From the NCBI GenBank assembly GCA_910579415.1, contig CAJTUY010000034.1, forward strand, positions 1 through 19,888: 19,888 bases of DNA, in the 5' to 3' direction. Below are positions 7,601-14,432 of this stretch, piece after piece. The position numbers were made by a program, and so were the translations under genes. Source of the stretch: an uncultured Clostridia bacterium. GTDB lineage: Bacteria > Bacillota > Clostridia > UBA1381. Position 1 is the stretch's first letter. Every line of letters begins with the position of its first letter. Below the pieces are notes generated by a model. That model saw only the letters and a list, made by a program, of their open reading frames with translations. It searched no databases and was not told where the DNA came from.

Positions 7601-8157
7601 TACTTGTATTTGATACAGAAGTTTACTCAAACACAGGCGGTCAGTCTTCAAAGGCTACTCCGACAGGTGCTATCGCTCAGTTCGCAGCAGCAGGTAAAGA
7701 GGTTAAGAAAAAAGACCTTGCGGCAATTGCTATGAGCTACGGTTACGTATATGTAGCACAGGTTGCGCAGGGCGCTGACCAGAACCAGTTATTAAAGGCT
7801 ATGATTGAAGCTGAAAGCTACAACGGTCCTTCGTTAATCATTGCTTATGCTCCATGTATCAATCATGGTATTAAGGGCGGTATGAGTATTGCTCAGACTG
7901 AGGAAAAGAAGGCTGTTCAGGCAGGATACTGGCACTTGTTCAGATTCGACCCAAGACTTGCTCTTGAAGGTAAGAATCCGTTCCAGCTTGATTCAAAGGC
8001 TCCTACTATGGATTATGAAGAGTTCATTATGGGTGAAGTTCGTTATAACTCGCTTGCACGTTCAAATCCTGAAAGATCTAAGGAATTGTTTGCAAAAGCT
8101 AAGAAGAATGCAGAAGAAAAGTATGCTCATCTTGTAAAATTAGCTGAACAGAACTAA
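4630..8157 (+). CDS. nifJ: Pyruvate:ferredoxin (flavodoxin) oxidoreductase, single-chain
   Basis: Oxidatively decarboxylates pyruvate with CoA to acetyl-CoA and CO2, passing two electrons to ferredoxin or flavodoxin; the central catabolic step in such anaerobes. The 1175-residue chain has the full single-chain layout: the N-terminal pyruvate-binding domain (AIYPITPSSTMAEV near residue 28), the CoA and transketolase-like domains, and a two-cluster ferredoxin domain with CIQCGSCSYVC (from Cys691) and CTGCGSCVNVC (from Cys745). The thiamine-diphosphate domain carries the proximal cluster ligands (Cys819, Cys822, Cys847, Cys1076) and the GDGWAYDIGFGG motif near 966-977. A strong AAGGAGG precedes the ATG by 10 nt. 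Heavy bias to a few preferred codons suggests high expression. It is monocistronic, with promoter, leader hairpin and terminator. Confidence 0.97.
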   Translation: MARKMKTMDGNNAAAYASYAFTDVAAIYPITPSSTMAEVTDKWSAAGQKNIFGRTVKVVEMQSEAGAAGAVHGSLTAGALTTTYTASQGLLLMIPNMYKIAGEQLPCVFNVSARALASHALSIFGDHQDVMACRQTGFAMLASTNPQEAMDLGAVAHLSTIKGKIPFIHFFDGFRTSHEYQKVACWDYEDLADMLDWDALNDFRRKSLNPEHPAQRGTAQNPDVFFQAKEASNKAYDAIPAVVQSYMDKVNAKIGSDYKLFNYYGAEDAEEVIVAMGSVCDTIQETVDYLNANGKKVGLVKVRLYRPFSIKNFVEAIPSTVKKISVLDRTKEPGSIGEPLYLDVVAALRDTKFADVPVYSGRYGLGSKDTTPAQIIAVYKNTEKKRFTIGINDDVTNLSLALDENPDTTPEGITSCKFWGLGADGTVGANKNSVKIIGDHTDMNVQAYFDYDSKKSGGLTCSHLRFGHPTITSTYLINKADFVACHKASYIRQYDMVSDIKPGGVFLLNCSWDAAELEEHLPGQVKKYIADNNIQFYTIDGVKIGKEIGLGSRINTVLQSAFFKLSGILPEADAIKYMKDAATASYSKKGDAIVKMNHDAIDAGAQQVVKVEVPASWKDAKAEDLSVKHEGEGKLIDYVNNVLVPINQFRGMQLPVSTFEAYQTGEVPLGSSAFEKRGIAIDVPVWNNETCIQCGSCSYVCPHACIRPVVLTKEELDNAPEGIKYTNAMMLDGLYYAMAITVLDCTGCGSCVNVCPVNNAGKKDPALVMKPLEEQLDEQAKYDYLVTLAEKQEVLDKFKLSTVKGSQFRMPYLEFSGACAGCGETPYAKLVTQLFGDRMYIANATGCSSIWGGSSPSTPYTVDAAGHGPAWANSLFEDNAEYGLGMFIAQDTLRNANIAKLEKIAAENADAKPAIDKFIETKNDAEANRVATDELLKAIANINSQEAKDVLADKEYLSKKSCWIFGGDGWAYDIGFGGVDHVLASGEDVNVLVFDTEVYSNTGGQSSKATPTGAIAQFAAAGKEVKKKDLAAIAMSYGYVYVAQVAQGADQNQLLKAMIEAESYNGPSLIIAYAPCINHGIKGGMSIAQTEEKKAVQAGYWHLFRFDPRLALEGKNPFQLDSKAPTMDYEEFIMGEVRYNSLARSNPERSKELFAKAKKNAEEKYAHLVKLAEQN

Positions 8158-8167
8158 ATCAAATATT

Positions 8168-8203
8168 AAAATAGCTGTTGCTGTGCGACAGCTATTTTTT
8201 TTT
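8168..8203 (+). terminator. Terminator of the pyruvate oxidoreductase gene
   Basis: TAGCTGTTG and CGACAGCTA form a 9-bp stem with one wobble pair around CTGTG, extended by A/T pairs and followed by a long T-tract, about 10 bp after the stop codon. Confidence 0.92.
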
Positions 8204-8212
8204 ACAAAACAC

Positions 8213-8241
8213 TTGTCAATCTTAAAATTACGTGATATAAT
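8213..8241 (+). promoter_or_regulatory. Strong sigma-A promoter of the structured RNA
   Basis: TTGTCA (8213-8218), a 17-bp spacer and TATAAT (8236-8241) with an extended -10 TG at 8233-8234. The predicted start at about 8248 coincides with the first base of the closing stem of the RNA. Confidence 0.85.
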
Positions 8242-8247
8242 CTATAT

Positions 8248-8409
8248 GCTACAAAATTTAACTTAATTAAACACAAGCTATGTATGTATTTTTTATTTAT
8301 GATAAAATACGTACTCTCTTTTTACGTGCTGGCTTGTGTTAGTATGTTAGGTTTTGTAGCAAAAACAAGAGTATGTGTTTTACGCACTGCTCTTGCGGTG
8401 CGTTTTTTT
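8248..8409 (+). ncRNA. Unrecognised structured RNA with terminator, possible cis-regulatory leader
   Basis: From the predicted start, bases 8248-8262 pair with 8346-8360 in 15 continuous pairs (two G-U). An internal loop (8263-8269 against 8341-8345) follows, then a 9-bp stem 8270-8278/8332-8340, and inside it an 11-bp hairpin 8282-8292/8304-8314. Bases 8323-8329 (TACGTGC) can pair with 8282-8288 in place of TACGTAC at 8308-8314, so two inner folds compete. Downstream, ACGCACTGC (8382-8390) and GCGGTGCGT (8395-8403) form a terminator with a T-tract to 8409. CAAGAG (8366-8371) can instead pair with CTCTTG (8390-8395), breaking that terminator. It lies 39 bp before a small gene with no visible promoter of its own, as a riboswitch or attenuator would. 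It matches no class I recognise. An independent sRNA, such as a divergent 6S RNA, is the alternative. Confidence 0.65.
8382..8409 (+). terminator. Terminator of the structured RNA, before the DUF6809-like gene
   Basis: A 9-bp GC-rich stem (8382-8390/8395-8403) with loop TCTT followed by seven T residues. Its left arm and loop overlap the segment used by the competing hairpin 8366-8371/8390-8395, so termination may be conditional. Confidence 0.85.
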
Positions 8410-8448
8410 ATTTACACCGTAATTACAAAAGGAAGGAGGTAAATTATA

Positions 8449-8712
8449 ATGGATATTTGGGAATCAATATATAAAACAGCTGCTGAATTGCCTGAAAGCA
8501 ATCCCATAAGAAAGGAAAGACATTTTCGTTATAAAAATAAAATTTCCCAACAGTATACTCACCTATGTAATAATTTGTCAGGTGAAAATTTAAGAATAGT
8601 CGAACATATGATGAAAAAACAAGATAAGTTTATTGAAAATGAAACTATGCGTTTTTTTGTAAACGGATTCAAACTGGGAATGTCTTTCGCTATTGAAATA
8701 TTGAATCAATAA
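8449..8712 (+). CDS. Small DUF6809-like protein of unknown function
   Basis: An 87-residue soluble protein with a strong ribosome binding site (AAGGAGGT at 8433-8440, 8 nt before the ATG). The layout resembles small DUF6809 proteins of Clostridia: an N-terminal WESIYKTAAELPES-like start, a central amphipathic helix pair (about 25-60), and a C-terminal helix FVNGFKLGMSFAIEIL, the family's F-x-x-GF-x-LG segment. The family assignment is from memory and moderate. No catalytic motif, signal peptide or membrane segment is visible. No promoter lies between the upstream terminator and the gene, so it probably depends on read-through from the structured RNA. It ends against a terminator shared with convergent lepA. 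Confidence 0.75.
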   Translation: MDIWESIYKTAAELPESNPIRKERHFRYKNKISQQYTHLCNNLSGENLRIVEHMMKKQDKFIENETMRFFVNGFKLGMSFAIEILNQ

Positions 8713-8747
8713 AAAAATAAGGTTTCATAACGAAACCTTATTTTTTT
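8711..8747. terminator. Bidirectional terminator between the DUF6809-like gene and lepA
   Basis: AAAAAAATAAGGTTTC (8711-8726), loop of 5, then GAAACCTTATTTTTTT (8732-8747). Nearly perfect symmetry lets it end both convergent genes; its edge overlaps the lepA stop codon at 8746-8748. Confidence 0.9.
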
Positions 8748-10557
8748 AATCATCAAGTTTAAGAACTGACATAAACGCCTCCTGCGGCACCTCTACGCTG
8801 CCGACCTGACGCATACGCTTTTTACCTTCCTTCTGCTTTTCAAGAAGTTTCTTTTTTCGTGTAATATCGCCGCCGTAGCACTTTGCCAAAACGTCCTTAC
8901 GCATTGCCCTTACAGTTTCCCTTGCGATTATTTTTGAGCCGATAGCCGCCTGAATAGGCACTTCAAACAACTGACGCGGAATAGCTTCCTTCAGCTTTTC
9001 TGCCATTTTTCTGCCGCGCGAATATGCGCTGTCCTTATGAACAATGAATGAAAGCGCGTCAACCATTTCTCCATTGAGAAGTATATCAAGTTTAACAAGA
9101 TTACTTCTGCTATATCCGCACAATTCATAGTCAAATGACGCGTAGCCCTTTGTACGCGATTTCAAAGCGTCAAAAAAGTCATAAATAATCTCATTAAGCG
9201 GAAGCTCATAAAATATTTCGGCTCTTGTTTCATCCATATAGGTCATATCTTTATAAATTCCGCGACGTTCCTGACAAAGCTCCATTACATTTCCTACATA
9301 ATCCTTCGGAACCATAATAGTTGCTTTTACCATAGGTTCCTCCATATAGTCAATTTCAGCTCCGTCAGGAAGATTGGTAGGATTATCTACCCATATCATC
9401 TCACCGTTTGTTTTATATACCTTATAAATAACACTCGGAGCAGTTGTAACAAGGTCAAGGTTATATTCCCTTTCCAGACGTTCCTGAATTATTTCCATAT
9501 GCAAAAGTCCCAAGAAACCACATCTGAACCCAAAGCCTAACGCAACCGATGTTTCAGGCTCAAACATAAGCGCAGCATCATTAAGCTGTAATTTTGAAAG
9601 CGCTTCCTTTAAATCCTCATACTGCGCTCCGTCAGCGGGATATATACCACAATATACCATAGGATTAACCTTTTTGTAACCTGCAAGTGATTCCGTTGCG
9701 CCATTCTTTACAGTTGTAACTGTATCACCTACACGGGTATCACGGATATTCTTTATACTTGCTGCAATGTATCCTACATCACCCGCAAACAGTTCTCCTG
9801 TTGAAATCAGTCCAGAAGGATGCATAACCCCTACCTCTACAACATCAAACTGCGCACCAGTAGCCATCATTTTTATCTTATCTCCCACCTTAACAGAACC
9901 TTCCTTAATTCTTACATATACTATTACCCCTTTATAGCTGTCATAGTAAGAATCAAATATAAGCGCTTTAAGCGGAGCATTCTCATCACCTGACGGCGCA
10001 GGTATCATCTCAACAATTTCTTCAAGCACCGATTCAACATTCAAACCGGTCTTTGCCGAAACCTGCGGTGCATCCTCAGCAGGTATACCTATTACATCTT
10101 CAATCTCGCGTATTACCATATCAGGCTGCGCAGACGGAAGGTCTATTTTATTTATCACAGGCACAACCTCAAGGTCATGGTCTATTGCGAGATATGTGTT
10201 TGCAAGCGTCTGCGCCTCTATTCCCTGTGACGCGTCAACTATTAAAATAGCGCCCTCGCATGCAGCCAGAGAACGTGAAACTTCATAATTAAAGTCGACG
10301 TGTCCGGGAGTATCAATAAGATTAAGCGTATAAACTTCACCATTATCACGCTTATATTTTAATGTTACCGCATGTGCCTTTATTGTAATCCCGCGTTCAC
10401 GCTCCAAATCCATGTTGTCAAGAAGCTGTTCCTCCATATCACGTTCCTGAACCTCTCCCGTAAGTTCTAACAAACGGTCCGCCAGAGTGGATTTCCCGTG
10501 ATCTATATGCGCTATAATACAAAAATTCCTTATCTTTTCCTGTCTTTCGTTTGGCAT
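8746..10557 (-). CDS. lepA: Elongation factor 4 (LepA), translational GTPase
   Basis: A ribosome-binding GTPase linked to elongation and subunit assembly. The chosen start at 10557 gives 603 residues beginning MPNERQEKIRNFCIIAH, the standard LepA N-terminus, with AGGAG upstream; an in-frame ATG at 10620 would add 21 residues that do not look like the family and that would overlap the promoter. GTPase motifs are clear: HIDHGKST (17-24), DTPGHVDF, and NKIDLP. The C-terminal family hallmark is present, including GGDITRKKKLLEKQKEGKKR and VPQEAF. It follows spoIIP by 63 bp, the Bacillota gene order, but has its own sigma-A promoter in the gap, so it can be made in vegetative cells independently of the sporulation gene. 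Confidence 0.97.
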   Translation of the reverse strand: MPNERQEKIRNFCIIAHIDHGKSTLADRLLELTGEVQERDMEEQLLDNMDLERERGITIKAHAVTLKYKRDNGEVYTLNLIDTPGHVDFNYEVSRSLAACEGAILIVDASQGIEAQTLANTYLAIDHDLEVVPVINKIDLPSAQPDMVIREIEDVIGIPAEDAPQVSAKTGLNVESVLEEIVEMIPAPSGDENAPLKALIFDSYYDSYKGVIVYVRIKEGSVKVGDKIKMMATGAQFDVVEVGVMHPSGLISTGELFAGDVGYIAASIKNIRDTRVGDTVTTVKNGATESLAGYKKVNPMVYCGIYPADGAQYEDLKEALSKLQLNDAALMFEPETSVALGFGFRCGFLGLLHMEIIQERLEREYNLDLVTTAPSVIYKVYKTNGEMIWVDNPTNLPDGAEIDYMEEPMVKATIMVPKDYVGNVMELCQERRGIYKDMTYMDETRAEIFYELPLNEIIYDFFDALKSRTKGYASFDYELCGYSRSNLVKLDILLNGEMVDALSFIVHKDSAYSRGRKMAEKLKEAIPRQLFEVPIQAAIGSKIIARETVRAMRKDVLAKCYGGDITRKKKLLEKQKEGKKRMRQVGSVEVPQEAFMSVLKLDD

Positions 10558-10588
10558 TTTTAATTCTCCTAAATTTTCTGATAGGTAT

Positions 10589-10617
10589 ATTCTATCACAA
10601 TTTGATATCATTGGCAA
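10589..10617 (-). promoter_or_regulatory. Sigma-A promoter of lepA in the spoIIP-lepA gap
   Basis: On the minus strand TTGCCA (10612-10617), 17 bp, TAGAAT (10589-10594). The start near 10582 gives a short leader to the ATG at 10557. The -35 lies just after the spoIIP stop codon. Confidence 0.75.
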
Positions 10618-10620
10618 CAT

Positions 10621-11757
10621 CTATTTTGCATTAAGTACTGCCGCCATTGCACGTGCAGCTTCGCGTCCTCCTCTTTTTGCCTCTTCCAATGAATTTCCGT
10701 TACTTCCCACTTCCCATATCAGGCTCCCAAGCGTCATATGCTCGTTAAAACGCTCTGTTCTCAGGTTTATAGGACGCATAAGACCCGGATACATTATTTC
10801 TGCGGCATTTTGTATTTTAGCGGCAAATTTCAGGTTTTCACGCCAATTATCATGCCAAAGTCCCATACTGTTAGTACCTACTACAAGCATAACCTGTGCA
10901 GTTTTTTCACCTCTGTCATCATATGAAACGGACAATTTAGAACCATCGGGATAAATAAAAGCATCGCGATGTATGTCCAGTACTATTTTAATAGACGGAT
11001 TGGCTTTTAACTGATTTTCAATTGTAGTCAGCGTACGAGAATACGCGCCCTGATACGATGGATAGTCATGATATGTGGTATCGTGTACCGAATTTATTCC
11101 GTTTTCCGCTAACACAGCCTTTATTTCCTCTCCTACCGCTACAACATTAAGTGTATCATCTGTATTGCGTTCTGTTTCTCCTGACATTTCATCACCGTTG
11201 TAACACTCAGTTGTATGCGTATGTACTATTAACACAAGCGGCTCTGATGTGCCGGCAGAAAGTGAAATTTCCTCCGCGCACATTGCATCTGCGTCTACAT
11301 CAAAATTAGTTGCATTATTTATTTTTAAACCGTTTGCTGTACAAATCGCTGTTTTGTCGGGTAATAACGGTTCTTCCTGAGGTATCTGTTCAGTATTTTG
11401 CTCATCACTCTTATTATCCTCCTGTACTTCTTCAATACCTTCCGATTCCGATGTCTGCGGCTCATCTGAGGTTGTCCTCTCAAAAATCGGTGAATATTCT
11501 TCTATAATCGTTTCAGGTGATTCCGCATCAAACCCCACTACTCTATTTATAATATTTTTGATACTGATATGTTTTTCTTCTTTGTCAGGAAGTTCTTCCG
11601 ACAAAATATCCTTGTACACTGTATCACTTGCTTTAAATACTCTTACACTTCTTACAGCAAGCACTTTTGCCGCAACTATTCCTGAAATTACCATAACGGT
11701 GCTTAATGTAACAGCAGTAAGCTTCCTTTTCGTTATTACAAATGTTTTGAATTTCAT
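10621..11757 (-). CDS. spoIIP: Stage II sporulation protein P (peptidoglycan hydrolase)
   Basis: SpoIIP is the amidase/endopeptidase of the SpoIID-SpoIIM-SpoIIP complex, which thins septal peptidoglycan so the mother cell can engulf the forespore. The 378-residue product has a short basic N-terminus and one membrane helix (about 13-35), a variable acidic linker (about 95-130), and a C-terminal zinc amidase domain. Candidate metal and catalytic residues lie in HTHTTE (179-184), DIHRD (His263) and WEVG (Glu349), the family pattern. The ATG at 11757 has an AAAGGG site upstream. In Bacillus, spoIIP also lies just before lepA. A sporulation sigma factor would be expected to transcribe it; I saw no convincing sigma-E match. 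Its presence argues that the organism forms spores. Confidence 0.93.
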   Translation of the reverse strand: MKFKTFVITKRKLTAVTLSTVMVISGIVAAKVLAVRSVRVFKASDTVYKDILSEELPDKEEKHISIKNIINRVVGFDAESPETIIEEYSPIFERTTSDEPQTSESEGIEEVQEDNKSDEQNTEQIPQEEPLLPDKTAICTANGLKINNATNFDVDADAMCAEEISLSAGTSEPLVLIVHTHTTECYNGDEMSGETERNTDDTLNVVAVGEEIKAVLAENGINSVHDTTYHDYPSYQGAYSRTLTTIENQLKANPSIKIVLDIHRDAFIYPDGSKLSVSYDDRGEKTAQVMLVVGTNSMGLWHDNWRENLKFAAKIQNAAEIMYPGLMRPINLRTERFNEHMTLGSLIWEVGSNGNSLEEAKRGGREAARAMAAVLNAK

Positions 11758-11837
11758 AGCTTTATCCCTTTCTGTTCATGCTATATTATTTTACGCGCCA
11801 AAATCTGAAATATGTTGAAAAAACTTTAAAAAAAGGC

Positions 11838-11866
11838 TTGCTTTTTTTTCTATTATGTGGTATAAT
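11838..11866 (+). promoter_or_regulatory. Sigma-A promoter of rplS
   Basis: TTGCTT (11838-11843), 17-bp spacer, TATAAT (11861-11866) with an extended -10 TGG immediately before it. It is divergent from spoIIP. Confidence 0.8.
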
Positions 11867-11872
11867 CTTGTA

Positions 11873-11933
11873 GTTATTACGGACAGTCCTCTGCTCGGTC
11901 AGCATGAAAGTCCAAGAATCTAAGGAGGATTTA
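11873..11933 (+). promoter_or_regulatory. rplS 5' leader, candidate L19 autoregulatory element
   Basis: The short leader can fold with GGAC (11881-11884) pairing GTCC (11910-11913) around a small hairpin TGCT/AGCA (11892-11895/11901-11904). The run CTGCTCGGTCAGCATGAAAG resembles, from memory, the L19 leader of Bacillota, through which free L19 is thought to repress its own mRNA. An ATG inside it (11904) opens an in-frame extension rejected as the start. Confidence 0.5.
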
Positions 11934-12287
11934 ATGATGAACACACAAGAAATCATTAACGCTTTGACAAAAGACCAAATCAGAACCGATTTACCTGAGC
12001 TTGTTGTAGGTAACAATGTAAAGGTGTATCAGAAAATCGTCGAAGGTTCACGTACAAGAACTCAGATGTTTGAAGGTACTATTATTAAGGTTCAAGGCGG
12101 CGGTATCGCTCAGACTTTTACAGTAAGACGTATTTCTTACGGTGTAGGCGTGGAAAAGACATGGCCTGTTAACTCACCTAATATTGAAAAGATTGAAGTT
12201 TCAAGAAAAGGTAAGGTTAGACGCGCCAGACTTTACTATCTGCGTGACAGAGTCGGTAAAGCAGCAAAAGTTAAGGAAAGAATCTAA
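11934..12287 (+). CDS. rplS: 50S ribosomal protein L19
   Basis: A ribosomal protein at the interface of the large and small subunits. From the ATG at 11934 the product is 117 residues, the normal length. Family signatures include DLPELVVGNNVKVYQKI, GTIIKVQGGGI, FTVRRISYGVGVE and the basic C-terminus KVRRARLYYLRDRVGKAAK. AAGGAGG (11922-11928) is 5 nt before this ATG and 8 nt before the adjacent ATG at 11937, so either may be used; the in-frame ATG at 11904 would put the Shine-Dalgarno inside the coding region. It has its own promoter and terminator and precedes lepB and rbgA, the usual clostridial neighbourhood. Confidence 0.97.
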   Translation: MMNTQEIINALTKDQIRTDLPELVVGNNVKVYQKIVEGSRTRTQMFEGTIIKVQGGGIAQTFTVRRISYGVGVEKTWPVNSPNIEKIEVSRKGKVRRARLYYLRDRVGKAAKVKERI

Positions 12288-12303
12288 GTTTCCTTACGGA
12301 TAT

Positions 12304-12332
12304 AAAAAGGGACTTCACGTCCCTTTTTTATC
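12304..12332 (+). terminator. Terminator of rplS
   Basis: AAAAAGGGAC (12304-12313), loop TTCAC, GTCCCTTTTTT (12319-12329), shortly after the rplS stop. Confidence 0.92.
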
Positions 12333-12414
12333 TTAAAAAATTTATACTTTATTCACTTTCTGTTTACATATTGGCAGTATAATGTTTATATACTATATTT
12401 CGGAGGTAATTAAA

Positions 12415-13086
12415 ATGAGCATTGAAGAAGAAAAAAACGCAACAGCAGACACTAAACCAAAAAAAAGTCTGGGACGTGAAATCTGGGAATGGGTATACAC
12501 TTTAGCAATTGCAATAATTATTGCAATGCTTATCAAAGGATTTATATTTGATATTGTTCGTGTAGACGGTTCAAGTATGTTCCCTACCCTTGTTGATAAT
12601 GACAGGCTTATTGTAACTAAAATAGGATATTCTCCGAAGCAGGGCGATATTATAATACTTGACAGTAACTACAACGACAGAGAAACGTATTACGGTAAAT
12701 TGGCTTTATCAAAGGATAAAGATAAACTTTCGGTATTTGATAAGCTCTTTGCGCAAAAGGATTTAGATGATAATTTAAAGAAAAAATACTATGTTAAAAG
12801 AATAATAGGTATGCCGGGACAAACAATTGATTTGGTAGACGGCAAGGTATTTGTTGACGGAGTTCCGCTTGATGAGCCTTATTATAACGGTTCAACGGCT
12901 TCAATTGACCCTACGGTAGAATATCCGGTTACAGTTGAAGAAAACTGCGTATTTGTTATGGGCGATAACAGAAATCACAGCAAGGACAGCCGTTCATCTG
13001 AATTGGGTCAGGTTCCTTTTGATGCAATTCTCGGAAAATCACAAATCCGAGTATGGCCTTTAACTGACTTTAGTGTTACAAAATGA
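12415..13086 (+). CDS. lepB: Signal peptidase I
   Basis: A membrane serine protease that removes signal peptides from exported proteins on the outer face of the cytoplasmic membrane. The start at 12415 (223 residues) is preceded by CGGAGGT; the in-frame ATG at 12382 lies upstream of that site and in a promoter-like A/T region. There is one N-terminal membrane helix (about residues 27-44). The catalytic Ser54 lies in GSSMFPTL and the catalytic Lys128 in YVKRIIGMPGQ; the conserved GDNRNHSKDSR box comes near the C-terminus. Between Ser and Lys is a moderately long lysine-rich insert. It is followed after 7 bp by rbgA, forming an operon. A TATAAT at 12378-12383 may be its -10, without a good -35. 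Confidence 0.95.
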   Translation: MSIEEEKNATADTKPKKSLGREIWEWVYTLAIAIIIAMLIKGFIFDIVRVDGSSMFPTLVDNDRLIVTKIGYSPKQGDIIILDSNYNDRETYYGKLALSKDKDKLSVFDKLFAQKDLDDNLKKKYYVKRIIGMPGQTIDLVDGKVFVDGVPLDEPYYNGSTASIDPTVEYPVTVEENCVFVMGDNRNHSKDSRSSELGQVPFDAILGKSQIRVWPLTDFSVTK

Positions 13087-13093
13087 GGTAATT

Positions 13094-13960
13094 ATGCAAA
13101 ATTTACAATGGTATCCCGGTCATATGGCTAAAACGCGCCGAATGATTGAAGATAATCTCAAACTGATAGATGTAGTTGTTGAAATTCTTGACTCCCGCAT
13201 TCCCTTTTCGGGACGTAATCCGAATTTTGACGATATTATCAGAAACAAACCGCGCTTAATCGTACTTAACAAATCTGATTTGGCTGATAAAAACCGAACA
13301 AAACAATGGATTAACTGGTATGCTACTCAAGGTTTGAATGTTATTCCTATAAGCTGTACCACAGGCTTCGGTATAAATACTGTACTTAATGAGGCTAGGG
13401 CTGTTGTTCAGGATAAAATAGACAGAGAAAAAGAAAAAGGCAGAAACCGCACTCTAAAATTGATGATGGTGGGCATCCCCAATGTAGGCAAGTCCAGTCT
13501 TATAAATCGTCTTATTGGAAAAGCAAGTACTAAAACTGGAGATAAACCCGGCGTTACGCGTGGAAAACAATGGCTTAGAATTAAAGGAGATGCAGAGCTT
13601 CTTGATACTCCCGGAATCCTGCCGCCAAAATTCGAAGACCAGTCGGTTGCCGTGCGTCTTGCATATACAGGTGCAATTCGTGATGAAATAATGAATACAG
13701 AACTTCTTGCCTATTCACTGTGTGAATATTTGCGTGATAATTACGCTGATGCGCTTTGTACAAGATATAAATTAGATAGCGTAGATCATTTAGAAGGATA
13801 TGAAGTACTTGAGAAAATAGGAAAAAAACGAGGTTTTGTTATTTCAGGTGGCGAGATTGATATGGAACGTGCCGCAAACATGCTACTTGATGAACTTCGC
13901 GGAGCCAAAATAGGTCAAATTACTCTTGAAATACCTGATGACATTGATAAGGAGATATAA
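13094..13960 (+). CDS. rbgA: Ribosome biogenesis GTPase A (YlqF/RbgA)
   Basis: A GTPase for late assembly of the 50S subunit. The product is 288 residues from the ATG at 13094; it begins MQNLQWYPGHMAKTRR, the standard YlqF start, and its GAGGT site overlaps the stop codon of lepB. An in-frame ATG at 13073, inside lepB, is rejected. The GTPase domain is circularly permuted as expected: G4 NKSD (59-62) comes before G1 GIPNVGKSS (127-135) and G3 DTPG (171-174). The C-terminal helical domain is present. In Bacillus and many clostridia rnhB follows; here a PNPOx-fold flavoprotein does. Confidence 0.95.
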   Translation: MQNLQWYPGHMAKTRRMIEDNLKLIDVVVEILDSRIPFSGRNPNFDDIIRNKPRLIVLNKSDLADKNRTKQWINWYATQGLNVIPISCTTGFGINTVLNEARAVVQDKIDREKEKGRNRTLKLMMVGIPNVGKSSLINRLIGKASTKTGDKPGVTRGKQWLRIKGDAELLDTPGILPPKFEDQSVAVRLAYTGAIRDEIMNTELLAYSLCEYLRDNYADALCTRYKLDSVDHLEGYEVLEKIGKKRGFVISGGEIDMERAANMLLDELRGAKIGQITLEIPDDIDKEI

Positions 13961-13962
13961 CA

Positions 13963-14373
13963 ATGAGAGATCCAGAAAAAACCATCGGCAATCTAATAAG
14001 CAAACAAGGTGTAGCTTTTATGAGTTCAGTTGATAAAAATGGTTTTCCAAACACCAAAGCAATGCTGCCTCCTTGCAAAACCGAAGGAATTAAAATATTT
14101 TACTTTCACACAAATACTTCATCAATGAGAGTTTCTCAATTTTTAGAGAATCCTAAGTCGTGCTTGTATTTTTGTGACCGTCGTTTTTTTCGAGGTGTAA
14201 TGCTTGTAGGAACCGTTGAAGTTCTTCAGGATTCTGAAACTAAAAAAACTTTTTGGAAAGATGATTACACTATGTATTATCCTCAGGGTGTTTCTGACCC
14301 TGACTATTGTATACTTCGTTTTACTGCACAGCATGGCAGATTTTACAGTAATTTCAAATCCGAAAACTTTTAA
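13963..14373 (+). CDS. PNPOx-fold flavin-binding protein (general stress protein 26-like)
   Basis: A 136-residue split-barrel protein of the pyridoxamine 5'-phosphate oxidase-like superfamily, which usually binds FMN or another flavin as a dimer. The pattern is typical: an N-terminal helix, GVAFMSSVDKNGFPNTKAM (first strands), KIFYFHTNTSSMRVSQFLEN (phosphate-binding region), CLYFCDRRFFRGVMLVGTVEV, and a closing strand DYCILRFTAQHGRFYS. The substrate is unknown; such proteins are often flavin reductases or storage proteins rather than PLP oxidases. The ATG is 2 bp after the rbgA stop with GGAG inside rbgA, so it belongs to the lepB-rbgA transcript. Function beyond the fold is not assigned. Confidence 0.85.
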   Translation: MRDPEKTIGNLISKQGVAFMSSVDKNGFPNTKAMLPPCKTEGIKIFYFHTNTSSMRVSQFLENPKSCLYFCDRRFFRGVMLVGTVEVLQDSETKKTFWKDDYTMYYPQGVSDPDYCILRFTAQHGRFYSNFKSENF

Positions 14374-14387
14374 TATCTGATTAAATA

Positions 14388-14422
14388 CAAAAAACGTCCT
14401 CACATTGAGGACGTTTTTTTGT
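14388..14422. terminator. Bidirectional terminator between the PNPOx-like and HPr-like genes
   Basis: ACGTCCTCA (14394-14402), loop CAT, TGAGGACGT (14406-14414), flanked by an A-tract on the left and a T-tract on the right, so it serves both convergent genes. Confidence 0.92.
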
Positions 14423-14432
14423 TGTTTTCTGA

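Noticed and set aside
8248..8409. A firm call of 6S RNA for the structured RNA
   Set aside because: The rod shape with an internal loop is suggestive, but the paired region is only about 113 nt, much shorter than usual 6S RNA, and no known 6S sequence block was recognised.
10558..10620. Longer N-terminus for LepA from the ATG at 10620
   Set aside because: The extra 21 residues do not look like LepA and cover a good sigma-A promoter; the ATG at 10557 gives the family start and has AGGAG before it.
11780..11837. Sigma-E promoter for spoIIP
   Set aside because: A CATATTT followed by an A/T-rich stretch is present on the minus strand, but neither the -10 nor the spacing matches well enough to report.
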